Of a DNA stretch of 64,000 bases, positions 24,863 through 36,948 are shown one piece after another. The notes beneath the pieces are model-generated. The model searched no databases. It was not told the origin of the DNA and was given only the letters and a program-made list of their open reading frames with translations. Position 1 is the stretch's first letter. Each line of letters begins with the position of its first letter. The translations under genes were made by a program, and so were the position numbers. This DNA is from Dermacentor variabilis (Eukaryota > Arthropoda > Arachnida > Ixodida > Ixodidae): NCBI RefSeq assembly GCF_050947875.1, contig NC_134570.1, forward strand, positions 108,318,122 through 108,382,121. Direction: 5' to 3'.

Positions 24863-25786
24863 ATGCGACTGGAAAAGCTACCCGTGCAATTTTGCATATT
24901 GTGTAGGCTGAGCAGTCGTCGAATAGGATTCAGAAGAGATACACTCCTAAAGATATATCGTATGTACGTTCGCCCTGTATTAGAATTTGGTTGCGTGCTC
25001 TTCTCTGGAGCTGCAGCCTACATGTTCCGTCCTCTAATCGTCTTAGAAAGAGAAGCATTACGTCTGTGTTTAGGTCTTCCTAAATTTGTTGCAAATTCTA
25101 TTCTTTATCTAGAATTCCGTGTTCCTCCTCTTTCGTGCAGGTTCCGGCTTTTGACACTGCAGACGTTCTTAAGGATTTATGAATCACCGCAGCGTCATCC
25201 CCAAACAATCTTTATTTCACAACCTGCATTGTTTTTCGGTGTCATCTGGCCGCGACTACATACTCCGCAAATTATATTCGTGCAAAAATTACTTGACTCT
25301 TTGGGCGTGCGCATATGCGATGTACTTCCTATTCCCGACAGAGCTGTTGCAACGGATATTCAATTCGATGACATTTTTCCTAATAATGCAAAATTGCTTC
25401 CACACCGTATTCTAGACGGTATATTACAAGATCATCTGAAAAACCTTCAAACAAACATTGTAATTGCGACAGATGCTTCACAATGTGAAGAAAAGTCAGG
25501 TGTAGGAATATTTTCCCCGATGCTCGATTGGAAATTTTCTCTTCGGCTGCCAGATTTCATACCGATCTTTTTAGCCGAATTCATGACCGTGGTGCTGGCA
25601 TTACGCAAATTAGGACCATCAATTACGTCAGCCGTGATAGTCACTGATTCGTTATCATTGTGCTCATTCCTAACTGCTTCTAGTGATTCTCGCATGATGA
25701 GGACGTTTCGATCATTGGTACCCGGGCACTTGAGAAGCGTACGTTTGATTTGGGTGCCTGGCCATAAAGGAATAATCATAAATTAA
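24863..25786 (+). pseudogene. LINE thumb plus RNase H domain
   Basis: A 307-codon frame. The first ~190 codons are the RT thumb/connection (IYRMYVRPVLEFGCVLFSGA is typical). RNase H follows: IATDAS (first catalytic Asp), AEFMTVVLALRKL (Glu), VIVTDSLSL (Asp) and WVPGHKG. A TAA at 25784-25786 falls just before IADSLG, which carries the fourth catalytic Asp. The domain is therefore recognisably complete but interrupted at its last active-site residue. Confidence 0.85.
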
Positions 25787-25843
25787 ATTGCAGACTCTCT
25801 AGGCAAGGCATCGATAAGTGTACCGATTCTCCCTTGCTTCTCT

Positions 25844-26116
25844 TTGACTGCTCATGTTACTCCTGCTGGATTTCGCAGGAGTGTCATTATGCAGGCAGTA
25901 TCAGGCTCCGCAATTACCAACTCTGTGGATTACGGACATCTCCTAGTCCCTTGGCACAGAGATTTTTGCCGAACACGGAAAATTGAAGCGTCCATCACGA
26001 AGCTGCGCTACTGTATACCTGCGTTGAACTTCTACCGCCACAGGTCTGGTCTGGTCCCTTCACCATTATGCTCATTCTGCGGCGAAGCGGAGACAATAGA
26101 CCATTTTCTATTATAA
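25844..26116 (+). pseudogene. LINE C-terminal Cys/His region
   Basis: The frame contains VPWHRDFCRTRKIE, ITKLRYCIPALNFYRHRSGL and PLCSFCGEAETIDHFLL, the zinc-knuckle-like tail seen after RNase H in this LINE family. The same segment recurs in copies B and C. Confidence 0.75.
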
Positions 26117-26320
26117 GAAAACGACTACTCGAAATCCCGCTTCGCTCTATTGGTCTAAATTTATCAGTGTCTGTGATCCTGTCTTCTTGAGCCTCCATTA
26201 TTGGGTTCAGTCACAGAAATGTTTGCTTGGCAATCCAAAATTACCTCATTGAAACCAATCGATTTCCATGTTAGATTGATCGGTCTCCCTCCCAACCATA
26301 ATTTTCTTTTATTTCTTATC

Positions 26321-26411
<91 letters not shown>
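26321..26411. repeat. (ATT)n microsatellite at a LINE end
   Basis: About 30 ATT units directly after the end of LINE copy A, probably expanded from its tail. Confidence 0.97.
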
Positions 26412-26413
<2 letters not shown>

Positions 26414-26539
26414 CCCGGTTGTATACCCAAGCACAGTTACAAAAATTGGATGTGACCATACGCCAAGTTTGCCATTGAAATGATGCCTTATCAGACCTCA
26501 AAATTGAGTTCGAGGACATAGTTTCAAATCATGTTTAAC

Positions 26540-27655
26540 TATTACCAAGGCGAGATTTAATTAATATCTTACACGGCCACCTACACCAGCTAACCACTGA
26601 CAATGTAATAGCTACTGACGCTTCTGTGTGCAATGAGAAGGCAGGAGCGGGGATCTTCTCTGAATCTCTACAATGGTCTTACTCCCTTCGCCTTGTCGAA
26701 TTCACACCTATATTTCAGGTAGAATTATTATCGATTATATTAGCGTTACGAAAACTCTCTCAAAACGACCCATTAGCTGTTATTGTGACCGACTCGCTAT
26801 CTGTATGTACAGCACTAACCGCATCTTTAAATACAAGAATTCAAAGAACATTTCGTTCGATGGTACCTCCGTACTTACGGAAAGTATGTTTGCTTTGGGT
26901 ACCAAGACATCATGGTTTGCACTTGGAATGAAATGGCTTATTCACTCGCACGAGCATCCCTCAACGGCCCTATCATGTCTGTTTTGCCAACATCAGCTTA
27001 TGTCGCCGCGGCTAGGTACAGAAATTTCGCTATATCTCAAAACTCTGCAATAGCCCGGCTAACACCGTCTTCTGAATTCTACCATCTTGGCTTCCCATGG
27101 AATAATAATTGGTGTCCTTCAAGACAATTGGAAGTTTCTTTTACAAAATTGAGATGCCGTATACCTGCTCTAAATTTTTACTTACACAGGTCTGGTCTCG
27201 CTATGTCCCCTCTATGTTCTTTTTGCAGTGCACCTGCAACTATCTAACATTATGTTCTCTCGTGCTGCCGCTTTTTGAAACAAAGAAAACTATTAGAATA
27301 CTCATTTACCAAACTTGGGCTATCGCTGACCTCGCCAACCATTCTTTCTTTTGGGGCGATTTCACAGGGATTCCAGCCACAGATATGCTTTTCTTGCAGT
27401 TTACAATTTTATCAGAGAGACAAAAAGAGTGCCTTGCTGAATTTCTAAAATTATCAATAACTTCTAATATTTCATTTATTTACGTCAACTTACTTTATCA
27501 AAATTCTTCACAATATTTTCATTAGACGTCTAAATTGCAGTTCTATAGTCACACGCTCGACGATTTAAATCTACTTTGGCTTTACTTCTAAGCATACGAA
27601 AAACCGCCTGCTTCGTGGCCAATCCGCCATAGTGGTTATACGCCACTGTCTGGGA
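26540..27655 (+). mobile_element. RNase H-bearing LINE, copy B
   Basis: Starts near the RNase H domain (VIATDASVCNEKAGAGIFSE, residues at 26600 onward), with LLSIILALRKL and VIVTDSLSVCTAL, then WVPRHHG. The frame shifts near 26915-26930 and continues as NEMAYSLARASLNG and TKLRCRIPALNFYLHRSGL to the Cys motif PLCSFC. The 3' end CGTGGCCAATCCGCCATAGT lies near 27615. Same family as copy A but distinctly diverged. Confidence 0.85.
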
Positions 27656-28510
27656 TACATGACAAGACAAGCTCCCTTTCTGTATGCTCTTCCCTTACTG
27701 CTGCTAATGATTCTCCCATGGTAAAACTCTTCCACTTGCTAGTTCGATCTTGCCCATGTGCAATGTGTTCGTTTAATTTGGGGTATACCTGGTCATAAAG
27801 GTTTGTCCTTATAATGAAACTGCCGATTCACTGGCAAAGACATCACTTTCCGGCCCTGTTCTTCCCATTCTACCAGTGACAGCGCAGACCATGGCGGCTA
27901 GATTTCGGATGCAATCAATCAGAAAAGCCTTATCAAACCCAGTTCTGACTGCTTCTCCAGATTATGAGCACCTGGCATTTCCCCGGCGTAGTGATTTCTG
28001 TAACACGAAGGTGCTTGAGTTCTCTCTCGTTAAATTACGTTGCCGCATTCCTTCCCTGAATTTCTACTTACACAGGTCGGGTTCGGTTCCCTCCCCCCTC
28101 GGCTCGTTTTGCAACGAGGAGGAGACATACATCACTTTCTTCTATCGTGTCGCCGCTTTACTGCGGCAAGAAAAAAGACTGTCGGAAATACCTTTTCGAA
28201 GAATTGGACTGGACTTAACAGAACCTACTATTCTTTCGTTCGGGACGTCCACTTTGGGATTCAGCCACAGGTATGCTTGCTTCACTGTCCAAACATTTCT
28301 TACAGAATCCGAACGAATGCCGTGCGTAATTGAAGTTTTTTGTACTTTTAAATTAATTATTAATCATTCGATATGACTTTCCTGATCTTATTTTAACGGA
28401 TAATTCTACGCTATTCAATGCTAATTCCACAGATATTCGGAAATTTAAGCTCCATATTAATTTTGAATAATCCACCCATTACATGGCCAATCCCCCACCG
28501 TGGGTAGGAG
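27656..28510 (+). mobile_element. RNase H-bearing LINE, copy C
   Basis: Begins within a degraded RNase H region and is clear in the frame at 27876-28376: MTAQTMAARFRMQSIRKALS, VKLRCRIPSLNFYLHRSGS and PLGSFCNEEET, where the first Cys of the knuckle is Gly. Its 3' end GGCCAATCCCCCACCGTGGG (about 28490) matches that of copy B. Three head-to-tail truncated copies therefore occupy 4.2 kb. Confidence 0.8.
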
Positions 28511-30378
28511 CCACACACGTGTTAGTCAACAACATCCAACAAGCTTCTTTATGAAATATTCCGGCACACTGTCCCATGTTACGGAAAAGAAGAAAAAATA
28601 ATACGGGTCCCACGCACTGTGGCAATCAACGGACGCCAAGTTTCCGGACGAATTTCATCACACCCTCAATATCTCGACCCTGTTAGTCTCTCGGTGCACG
28701 TAGTATGGCAATATGGGTGCAGAAGTAGGAAACGTAGCACTTGACGCTTAACGCGTCTACATGACATCAATTTCACCACCCTCCCCTTCCGCCTCCTTCC
28801 TAATCGAGACGTTGTGAAATGTCTCTAAGCGTCGCACTGAACTATGTGAACATCACTTGTGACGTACAAACCATCTGAACTACGCAAGTGCTTTCTTTCC
28901 AAATTCACGAAAGACCACAGCTGTTCCGCGTGACTTCCCTCCCCGCGCCTCTATTTGAGAGAGCCGCCGCTATACGTCTACACGGCGAGGCACGGACGCG
29001 GAATCCAGGGGAAGAAGCTAGGTACACATGCTGCACCGACTTTAATGTGATATCCTTATCGGGACAGGTCTATCCACGCCTTCGACGTCGCGTTGAACGC
29101 TTTCAGAGTACACATCGTGCGTTGGCATCAGGATCAGCGCGACAAGGCACCACCGTTGTCACCGGGATCGGCGCAGTTTACTCGGCGAGACAGCCGACAC
29201 GCCAGTGGCCGGGGAAGTACGCAGAGAGAGCGTCGCCTTAAAATGTATTCTGCGCCAACTTTCTGCGTTGGTGTCTCTTATATTCCCGTTAAGGGGCCCC
29301 TCGTAAGGTTTAGGCATCGCGATCTTCTTTTTAAAGAACCCTGTTACTTAGATCACGCTGCGACGATCGTGTCCGAAACACTATATAAACCTATGGTCAC
29401 CGGGAGAAAGAAATCGATATTCGAAAGAAGTCCGTGTGACCTATTTCTCGGAGCAGCCAGTCTTGTCGCCTTCGAAGCCGTCGTCACAGGGCTCGCTTTC
29501 TTCGGCCACGTGTTGGGTGTGGCCTCAGAGAAATTTTCCAGACGTGCCGATAAATTATTTTTATATTTTCGAGCTCTTAGCGATGCTGTAACTGCTCTTT
29601 CGTTCGCAACTTCCCCACAACGAAAAAAAATATAGTAATGCTAAAGTACAAATGCAATGAAGGCACAAACGTCTGTTTCATGTTTGTCTCCACGGCAATA
29701 ATGATGTGGCTTCACGGCAGTGTGTTTTTTGCTGCCGTGAAGCCCAACTGGATTTGAAGGGAAAGCGGTGAAAGAGTTGATTTAGAGTACTGAACATATA
29801 AAAGCGGGGTTGTTTCTAGGGCTATTCCCTGTGCAGAAGTTGTACCGGTTCTATTTACAAACAATTTCGCGTGGCGTGCGGTTTATTTTCGTGAGATATC
29901 CGGCAGCATTCTTTTTCCCTTCTGCGAAAGGTAACTTTGCTATTCTGTTAACTTCCTTTCTTTTTTTCAAGGTTAGCGCCGCGGTGTGGATTTTCCGTCT
30001 GGTCTAGCCGTCAACCCACCCTTTTGTGGCTGTATCTCGTCTTTCCTGCCCAGTTCCTCCCGCGTATATATTTTCGCGTCAGGCCAAACAAATGTTCCTT
30101 TGCAAACATTGTGCTTTGTTTCGTTTTCTTTTCCATTTTCTGCAATGTTTTTCTTCTTTATAAAGAAAGCTTCACTTTGGAAAAAATCGGTTGAGTTTTA
30201 TCCCAGTCTACCTTCCGGCCGTTCTTCAAAGATTTTTTTTTTTATCTCTCTACCCCTGTACAATTCTTCAGGTATATATTACTGCATGGACGAGATGGAT
30301 ATTATACCTGCACGACACATGAAAACGTTCAGCTAGCTAACTTACAAGGCGTTGGGAATAAACTTTTCATTTGTTAAC
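28511..30378. other. Unassigned sequence with a 13-bp-arm hairpin
   Basis: A hairpin at 29708-29744 has arms GGCTTCACGGCAG and CTGCCGTGAAGCC. The block TTAAGGGGCCCCTCGTAAGG near 29288 resembles the start of another high-copy tick repeat. The 180-codon open frame at 29093-29635 runs across that block and has no domain, so it is not called. Confidence 0.5.
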
Positions 30379-31043
30379 TCATGGCAAAGTAGGATAAATA
30401 TTGAAGTCATACTTATTTAGCGGAAATTCTGACAGTGCAGCGCCAGTTTCGAGGTCTTCAATGTGTGACGAAATGTGCAGTGGTGTTGCAGTCACATTTT
30501 TCCCGCATTGCGCAAAGGTGGCTGTTGGAAAACTATTACATGGATCGCCAGTGGTATTTCGCAGCAGATATTGAATATGTACATATCTAGGGAAACCGCG
30601 GACAGTGTTATGTTTTCCGTTATAAGTGGATATGACTTCACTGGTGCCGCACGTCTTGAACGCCGCATGCAGTTGAAATATGGGCCCTAAAATGAACATT
30701 TTTTTCTGTACACTGAGGACGGAAGTTGAACGGAGGCGTGTGTTTAGATCTACGATCTAGAAAGCACTCGCATAGCTGCGAGTGCTTTCTATGCTTTGGC
30801 AAATATGCAAATGCGGCATCCCATTGTTCCTCTATAGTATCAAAGCTGCTGGAGCGCAGCATCCTTAAAGGATAGTGCGGTAAAATCCCCTAGGTTATTA
30901 ACAATGTTGCAAGGAACCTTGTAGCCTTTGCGAATCATTAGCGTTTGCTCTAAACTGAACCAATCGTTATGTCTTCGTAAAATTTGAGCAGACGGGCCAA
31001 TGCTCTTGTTGTACTGCGCAGACAATACAAATGCGTGGAACAA
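30379..31043 (-). pseudogene. Possible protein-coding relic, unrecognised
   Basis: Three minus-strand open segments lie in sequence (30840-31043, 30638-30862, 30379-30699) with frame changes between them. They read like ordinary protein (for example KGYKVPCNIVNNLGDFTALS and PLHISSHIEDLETGAALSEF) rather than low complexity. This could be a decayed gene or transposase of a family I cannot name, or chance. Low confidence. Confidence 0.2.
30759..30790. repeat. Perfect 14-bp-arm hairpin
   Basis: AGAAAGCACTCGCA (30759-30772), loop TAGC, then its exact reverse complement (30777-30790). Isolated in otherwise unremarkable sequence. Confidence 0.85.
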
Positions 31044-31975
31044 AAAGGAAAAGGATATCGCGAATACTACGTGTTGTCAGTTCCTTCGCTACGTTCGTGC
31101 GTCATATGTGCTGTACCAGAAAGGGTGCGGGACATATCAACGAGCCCGCCAAGACGTTCCTGGGGGTGCACATGTCGGGCTCTTCCGCTCGCAGGGTTTT
31201 CACGCCGAGCAACGTTTCTGGCCGTTTGGGGTGAAACAATTTGTGCACATATTTGATGGGCAACCACCTTTCCCGCGGCTATACAGACGCGCTACTGGTA
31301 ACGGTAGAGGGCGCACGGCCCGGGGGGGATCGGTTAACGGTTCGCTTGCGGATGCGGTCACACCGACCAGGAGTTGTAACTGTGGTCACGGCTTTGCCCA
31401 GCGGTCTCAGGCACCAGCTGCGCCATTCGAACGTGAAGTAAACACCACATTCGCTCTAATCAGACAAATGGCCTCCCCATTACGCCTGCGTATACTGCGA
31501 CGGGCGCGGACTCTCGCAAGTTAAAAAGCGTGACGGACATGCGCTTGCAAGGGCAAGCGCGCACACACAATGTAGACAACGGTCCCAGGATTTAATGGCA
31601 GCGTGGAATGCATTTATCGGTGCCCTTCGTTGGGGAGTGCTGCTCCGCAGAGTGAGTTTGAATTGCACAATGTGCGTTCCCGTTTGGTTACCTGTGTGTC
31701 TTTCTCTGTACCTGTCTTGAAAGTGCACCCCGCCACAGTATACGGGATTAAGTTGAGATTCCCCTGGTGAGAGAGAGAGAGAAAAAAAAATATGTGCGAG
31801 AAAATTTTGTTGGCATTCTAAACTGTTTTCAACAAAGCGCACCTGTTCGCAAATGTTTCGGGAATAAGTGAACTGAGAAATAAGCGTATTTTTTTTCGCA
31901 GGCTGGTTTTTTTTTGTTTCTCCCCTTTCCCTCTACTATCTCACACACTCGCACAAATATTCAAGCGCTCGCTCG
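31044..31975. other. Unassigned, moderately GC-rich sequence
   Basis: Overlapping open frames on several strands, no domain. The plus-strand frame 31000-31524 lacks any recognised motif. A short (GA)n run lies at 31771-31782. Confidence 0.5.
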
Positions 31976-32114
31976 CTCACTCACTCACTCACTCACTCAC
32001 TCACTCACTCACTCACTCACTCACTCACTCACTCACTCACTCACTCACTCACTCACTCACTCACTCACTCACTCACTCACTCACTCACTCGCTCACTCAC
32101 TCACTCACTCACTC
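31976..32114. repeat. (TCAC)n tetranucleotide repeat
   Basis: About 35 units with rare G substitutions (TCGC) at both ends. Confidence 0.97.
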
Positions 32115-32857
32115 CCGCGTTCCTTCTCTTACTTCCTTTGATGGACTCATGACATGGAACATTTTATCGTAGCGTTGCCCTTATACCGTTTCCGCCTGCT
32201 GTCGAATACACATGGGTAGTTAGAGTGAAGCAGTAACATTAGCGGCATAGTGGTTATGTCACGTCAAAGTACTGTCTTGAGGGACGCTGGCAATGCGCTT
32301 TCCGGGTGTTTTAATTCCCTAGTGCAATTTCTTTTCCTTTGCACAATACGCACGCGGTGTATATAGACAGAAAGATGCATCACGGCAAGGCGCACACGGC
32401 GTTCTTCCAGCGCAAAGGCTGTCCTGTCTTCGGGCCCGCTGGCATGCTTCCAAATGACCACGACATGGCTCGGTGCGAAATGTTGTGCGCTAGGAGAGAG
32501 AGAGAATGCAACTCTTCCAGGTCGCCGGCCCAGCCGGTCAGTGGTCATGCTTTCGCGAAGTTGTCCCCCAGGTTGTACGGCGCTTAAACCGCGGTCTTTT
32601 TTTGGAGGCCTCTCGTGTCTTTTCACTGACTGCACTATAGGCGGAGCGCTGTCAGCGTAGTGTAAAAGCAATTGCAAGGGTACTCGACAGCGAACAAAAC
32701 AAAGTAAAAAGGAAAGGCGTAGACAAACACGCGGTCCCGGCACGTAATGTGAGTCACGTTGCGATGATAACCCAGACGATGACGTCGTTGAGCCTCGGTG
32801 ATTGAAAAGAGCGCAGAAAGCGAAATGGTTCGTGGAAAGCAGACAGCCCTGCGTGTT

Positions 32858-32859
<2 letters not shown>
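32115..32859. other. Unassigned sequence
   Basis: No gene is supported. The 400-codon minus frame crossing this region is kept open by the (CT)n of the next repeat and has no domain. Confidence 0.5.

Positions 32860-32937
<78 letters not shown>
32860..32937. repeat. (GA)n microsatellite
   Basis: About 39 GA units. Confidence 0.98.
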
Positions 32938-32944
<7 letters not shown>

Positions 32945-33159
32945 GACGTAGAGAGGCGCACAAGCGATCATGGCGCGACCACAAGCGAAACTCGCCCAAG
33001 TAGCACGGTAAAATACGAAAAAGTCGAATGTATCTATGTAATAGTATGGAGAAGGACAAAAAAAAAAAGGGGAGATATCCGCTGAAGAAAAAAAAAAAAA
33101 AACAGGCAGAGCGCGGGCTGGAAAGGCGAGGCCAGCGTGCATGTTGCTGGCGCGCCGAA

Positions 33160-33520
33160 AATTAACCGTGCGTGAACGACAAGGGGCAGGGAGCGAGAGG
33201 GCGGTGTAGGAGGAGAAGAGTAATACGTGCGTCTGTGCGTGCGTGTGTCCGGTGCTTCCCTGCAGCAATGCCGGAGTCTGCGTGGGCGTTGGCCGTTCGC
33301 CGGGGGGAGGCTGGCGACGCAACGAAACCCGGCTGCGGCCGGGGGCTGCGCAGTAGTGAGTGTCAGGGCCGCGTGGTTCCGAGACCGGGGACGTGACCCC
33401 GGCACGGCGCCCCGGTTTATCGCAGGCGAGCGCGAGCCGCGACGGGAAACGTTTCGCGGTGCGCAATTACGCGGGACATGGGAGCGGCAGTGCGTCGATA
33501 GGTCGCTGCCTCTCTTCCAG
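33160..33520. promoter_or_regulatory. CpG-dense GC-rich stretch, possible promoter or 5' exon
   Basis: CG dinucleotides are frequent and GC content is well above the surrounding DNA, unlike most of the window. A CTCTTCCAGGTGTAG at about 33510-33524 could be a splice acceptor. No coding frame with a recognised domain follows, so this may equally be a GC-rich repeat. Tentative. Confidence 0.2.
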
Positions 33521-35134
33521 GTGTAGGTTACCACAACTACGTAAATTTGGTCGGAAGGCGGCGGATTTTTAGCAAGGTGCGTCGCGCCGCTCCGCTGTGA
33601 AACGGAACGAGTGAGGGGTGGAAGAGAGGAGGTTTGAAGTGATTAATGAGGCTCGAACAATGAATGGTGGCCGAAGCAAACGTTTTGACGAGGGTGCTTG
33701 CCTGCGTCGTGGCAGTCTCCTTGATCGAAACGTCGCGGCTTCAGCGCCATTCCCCGTTCGACCCTCGTTGACCAGCCGTAAAACAGATGATATATAACTA
33801 CGAGAAAGGTCGTAGAGCGTGCTTGTGTTTCCCGTGGCACCACATGCAGACGTCGTATGCCCTGACACAACTCGAAGCTTAACAATCGACTATGGAATCC
33901 GCGAAACCGGCCTCGAGTTCGTCGCTAAGCGGCAGTTCCTCGCTTCTTTGCACGAGTGATCGTTCTTCGTACAGAGCCACAGGGGCTGCTCTAACGATTC
34001 CTTACTGTCGAGTCATATTTCTTCGCCCGTCCCACGAAGTGGGTCCATCTCATTCAGAACAGCGAGCGTTGACAGGCGCGCGCCAGGTGTGAAGTAAGGG
34101 GGCGTGTAAGAAAGAGAGGAGGAGAATGATTGTTAAACAAAAGCTGACGCACAGGAGTGCGCGAGGAAGAGCATCGTGATCTTGCAGCGCGCTATGTGGT
34201 CCAGTTCACTTCAAACCTCTACCCGATACCTGATATACGTGCTGGTTCGTGCCTCGCGCATAGGCATATTACTGTACGCATACTTTTGCCTGGCGTGGGA
34301 CCGTCGCGGCGCGCAATCGGGAAAACGTCGCTCCAGCTGTAGGTCACCGCGAAAAGACGGAACCTACATCATGCACGCGCTCGTGTCGCCATCACAGGCG
34401 CCGAACCGAGAGGTCGGCACCCGATCGATGGCCCTCGTCTACGGCGAAACGCGTGCACGTCAGGGGTCCGCGGTGGGAACGCCCCGCGGCCGTCCACATG
34501 TGTGCAGCCTGACGTAGTACACGGAAAGGCCTGCTGCGGCCTGGCCCGGCCTTGGCCCCAGTCTCGAAGGCAGCGTCTCGCCACAGCCGAGTGGGTGACG
34601 CGTACAGTTCGAGCCGCCTGCTCTTATCTACACGAGAAAGTAATACAACATGCGCGTAACGAGGGCACGCGAATAGCCTTGCACGTAGCAGCAAACATCC
34701 CTTCAAGCTCTTTTCTCGTGACATGCTTATGTGTATAGTATCGTCACGCGACTTTAATCCGCTCTGACTAAGCGGCTTTCTTGTAGCCTTTCTTGTTTTC
34801 GCGTAAGAACGCGCTCGCAATGTCGGATAACGGATGCTTCTCGAACGTAGCATTTATTAATTCATTATTGAATTGGTAACTTCGCACTGCAGACATTGTG
34901 GTCCAAGCAGAAGGAGCACGTGGTAAACTGATAAATATGTAATACAATATGCTGGCAATCGTCTTGTAATATAACACTACGATTGGAGATGGATGATTGC
35001 GACACGTTCCTGAATTGTGAGAGAAGAAATGAGAAAGATGGATTTGGTATTTACATATGTTCACTCTGCTCCGTTCAAAAGGAAGGCTATGCGAAAATGA
35101 AATTTGGTCATTCTAATGCGTATATACAGCATTT
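33521..35134. other. Unassigned sequence
   Basis: No gene or repeat family is recognised. Open frames at 34176-34517 (plus) and 34392-34853 (minus) overlap each other and lack domains. Confidence 0.5.
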
Positions 35135-35310
35135 TCAACTCGCCTTCACTGTTGCGCACCTTCTCTTCTATGTCAATATTTTCCCTAATCACACCTTTAA
35201 GTCCCCGTTTCCCCTCCTCCTGTACAGAATAGCAGGCCATAGCGTCCTAACTCAGGCCGGCCTTTCTGCCTTCTGTCAAATAAATTCTCTCTCTCTCTCT
35301 CTCTTAAAGA
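35135..35310 (+). mobile_element. Probable LINE 3' tail ending in (CT)n
   Basis: Pyrimidine-rich block (CCCCGTTTCCCCTCCTCCTG), then AGCAGGCCATAGCG, GGCCGGCCTTTCTGCCTTCT, AAATAAA and (CT)n at 35287-35303. This order resembles the 3' untranslated tail of the RNase H-bearing tick LINEs. No coding part is attached. Confidence 0.4.
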
Positions 35311-35393
35311 TTGCCAGGAAAGCCAGTATTCCGAAAATAAGCAAACAAGCGTAAAGCCTGCCGCTGTTTAGAAGGATTAGGCATAGGACGTAA

Positions 35394-35660
35394 TGCGGTT
35401 CTCAGTAAAAAATTGAATTATGGGGTTTAACGTGGCAAAACCACTTTCTGATAATGAGGCACGCCGTAGTGGAGGACTCCGGAAATTTCGACCACCTGTG
35501 GGGTTCTTTAACGTGCACCTAAATCTAATTACACGGGTATTTTCGCATTTCGCCGCCCTCGAAATGCGGCCGCCGCGGCCAGGATTCGATTCCGCGACCT
35601 CGTGCTCAGCAGCCCAACACCATAGCCACTGAGCAACCACGGCGGGTGCGGTTCTCAGTA
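35394..35660 (-). mobile_element. tRNA-headed SINE with 14-bp target duplication
   Basis: Body at 35408-35646, flanked by identical TGCGGTTCTCAGTA at 35394-35407 and 35647-35660. Minus orientation: head (CCGCCGTGGTTGCTCAGTGG in reverse) at the right, tail ending in AATTGAATT then A-rich at the left. The perfect 14-bp duplication is diagnostic of LINE-machinery integration. The body keeps the conserved ACTACGGCGTGCCTCA and AACGTGCACCTAAATCTA blocks (as read in their own orientations). Confidence 0.95.
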
Positions 35661-35730
35661 TTAGGTCATAAATGGGTGTAGCAAGCCAGAATCTCTTCGG
35701 GTTAATTTCTTTTCCTTTCTCACTCCGTTT

Positions 35731-35957
<227 letters not shown>

Positions 35958-36874
35958 TAGTGGTGCCTGACTACTCTTGTTCCTTCGCTTTCATAAAATC
36001 TTCGTTCATTTATATGTAGGCTGGACATTCTAACAGCATTTGCTCTACCGTTTCTGTAGCACCGGAATTGTCGCATTTCAACGTATGCAAAACAAACAAA
36101 CAAACAAACAAATATCAAAGAAATGTTTTATATGAACTGGGTTATTATCGTGTTGCGCAAACGATCTAACAGTTCTGACAGTTGATGTGGCATCAGCTAC
36201 TTACCATTATTTGTGCGTTATGCGTGAACGAGCCATGAAGAAGCGTGTTGAGTATTTAATTAGTGTGGTAGCTATAGGCGGCATTGTATAGTGTTTTGCA
36301 GTGAGCGCGCATTACGGCCTTTGTTCTTTTCTGTAGCGTGCTATAAGCTGAGACGACGAGAAAAGAATGCTTATTCAGTGGAAAAGCGAGAAGGTTGGTC
36401 GGAGGAGCGCGTCTCTGGCCTGCTGACAACTGTACACTGCGAATATATTGTCTCCGCTGGCACTGTGAAAGAGCTCTCTTGTGTTCCGACTTGTTTTTTT
36501 AGATTGAAGCAACAGATCTCGCTTTTCCCGCTTACATCTGCATGTCACCATTGTCACTATGAAGTAGACGTGCCGATATGCAAACGTCGCCATGAAAAAT
36601 ACACTTGTTGCACAAACAGCGCGTCCTTCGGGGAATCTTGTTGCACGTCAGCCGTGTGAGGAATCGGATGCAGATATAGGGAACAATGTAGGGAACATTG
36701 TAGATGCGTGCTAAAAGCAGGAAACATTGTAACGCAGTCAGATTTATCCGCGCATTCGAAGCCCGTGCAACTTTATACTGCAGGCACGCCTGTGTTCACA
36801 TTCACGTGCAAATACGCTAGCAGTAATCAGTAACGGGTACGAGGCCGGATAGGTCTCTTATTCAAGATGCACGT

Positions 36875-36948
<74 letters not shown>

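Larger units (their letters stand above)
24328..26320 (+). mobile_element. RNase H-bearing LINE, copy A (5'-truncated)
   Basis: Plus-strand ORF2 remnants in the canonical order: RT palm, thumb, RNase H, C-terminal Cys/His tail. The RT signature RGVPQGSVLSPVLFN is at 24498-24542 and the catalytic YADD is at 24591-24602. It ends at the (ATT)n run. At least one frameshift (just before 24498) and stops at 24658-24660 and 25784-25786 inactivate it. RNase H after RT places it in the I group broadly. Confidence 0.85.

Noticed and set aside
29093..29635. 180-codon plus-strand frame
   Set aside because: Runs across a repeat-like boundary near 29288 and lacks any recognisable domain.
32264..33466. 400-codon minus-strand open frame
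   Set aside because: It passes through a (CT)n microsatellite coding for Ser-Leu repeats, has no domain and overlaps other open frames. Composition artefact.
36291..36659. 122-codon Cys-containing frame as a small secreted protein
   Set aside because: No hydrophobic signal peptide at the start and no conserved cysteine spacing; probably chance.
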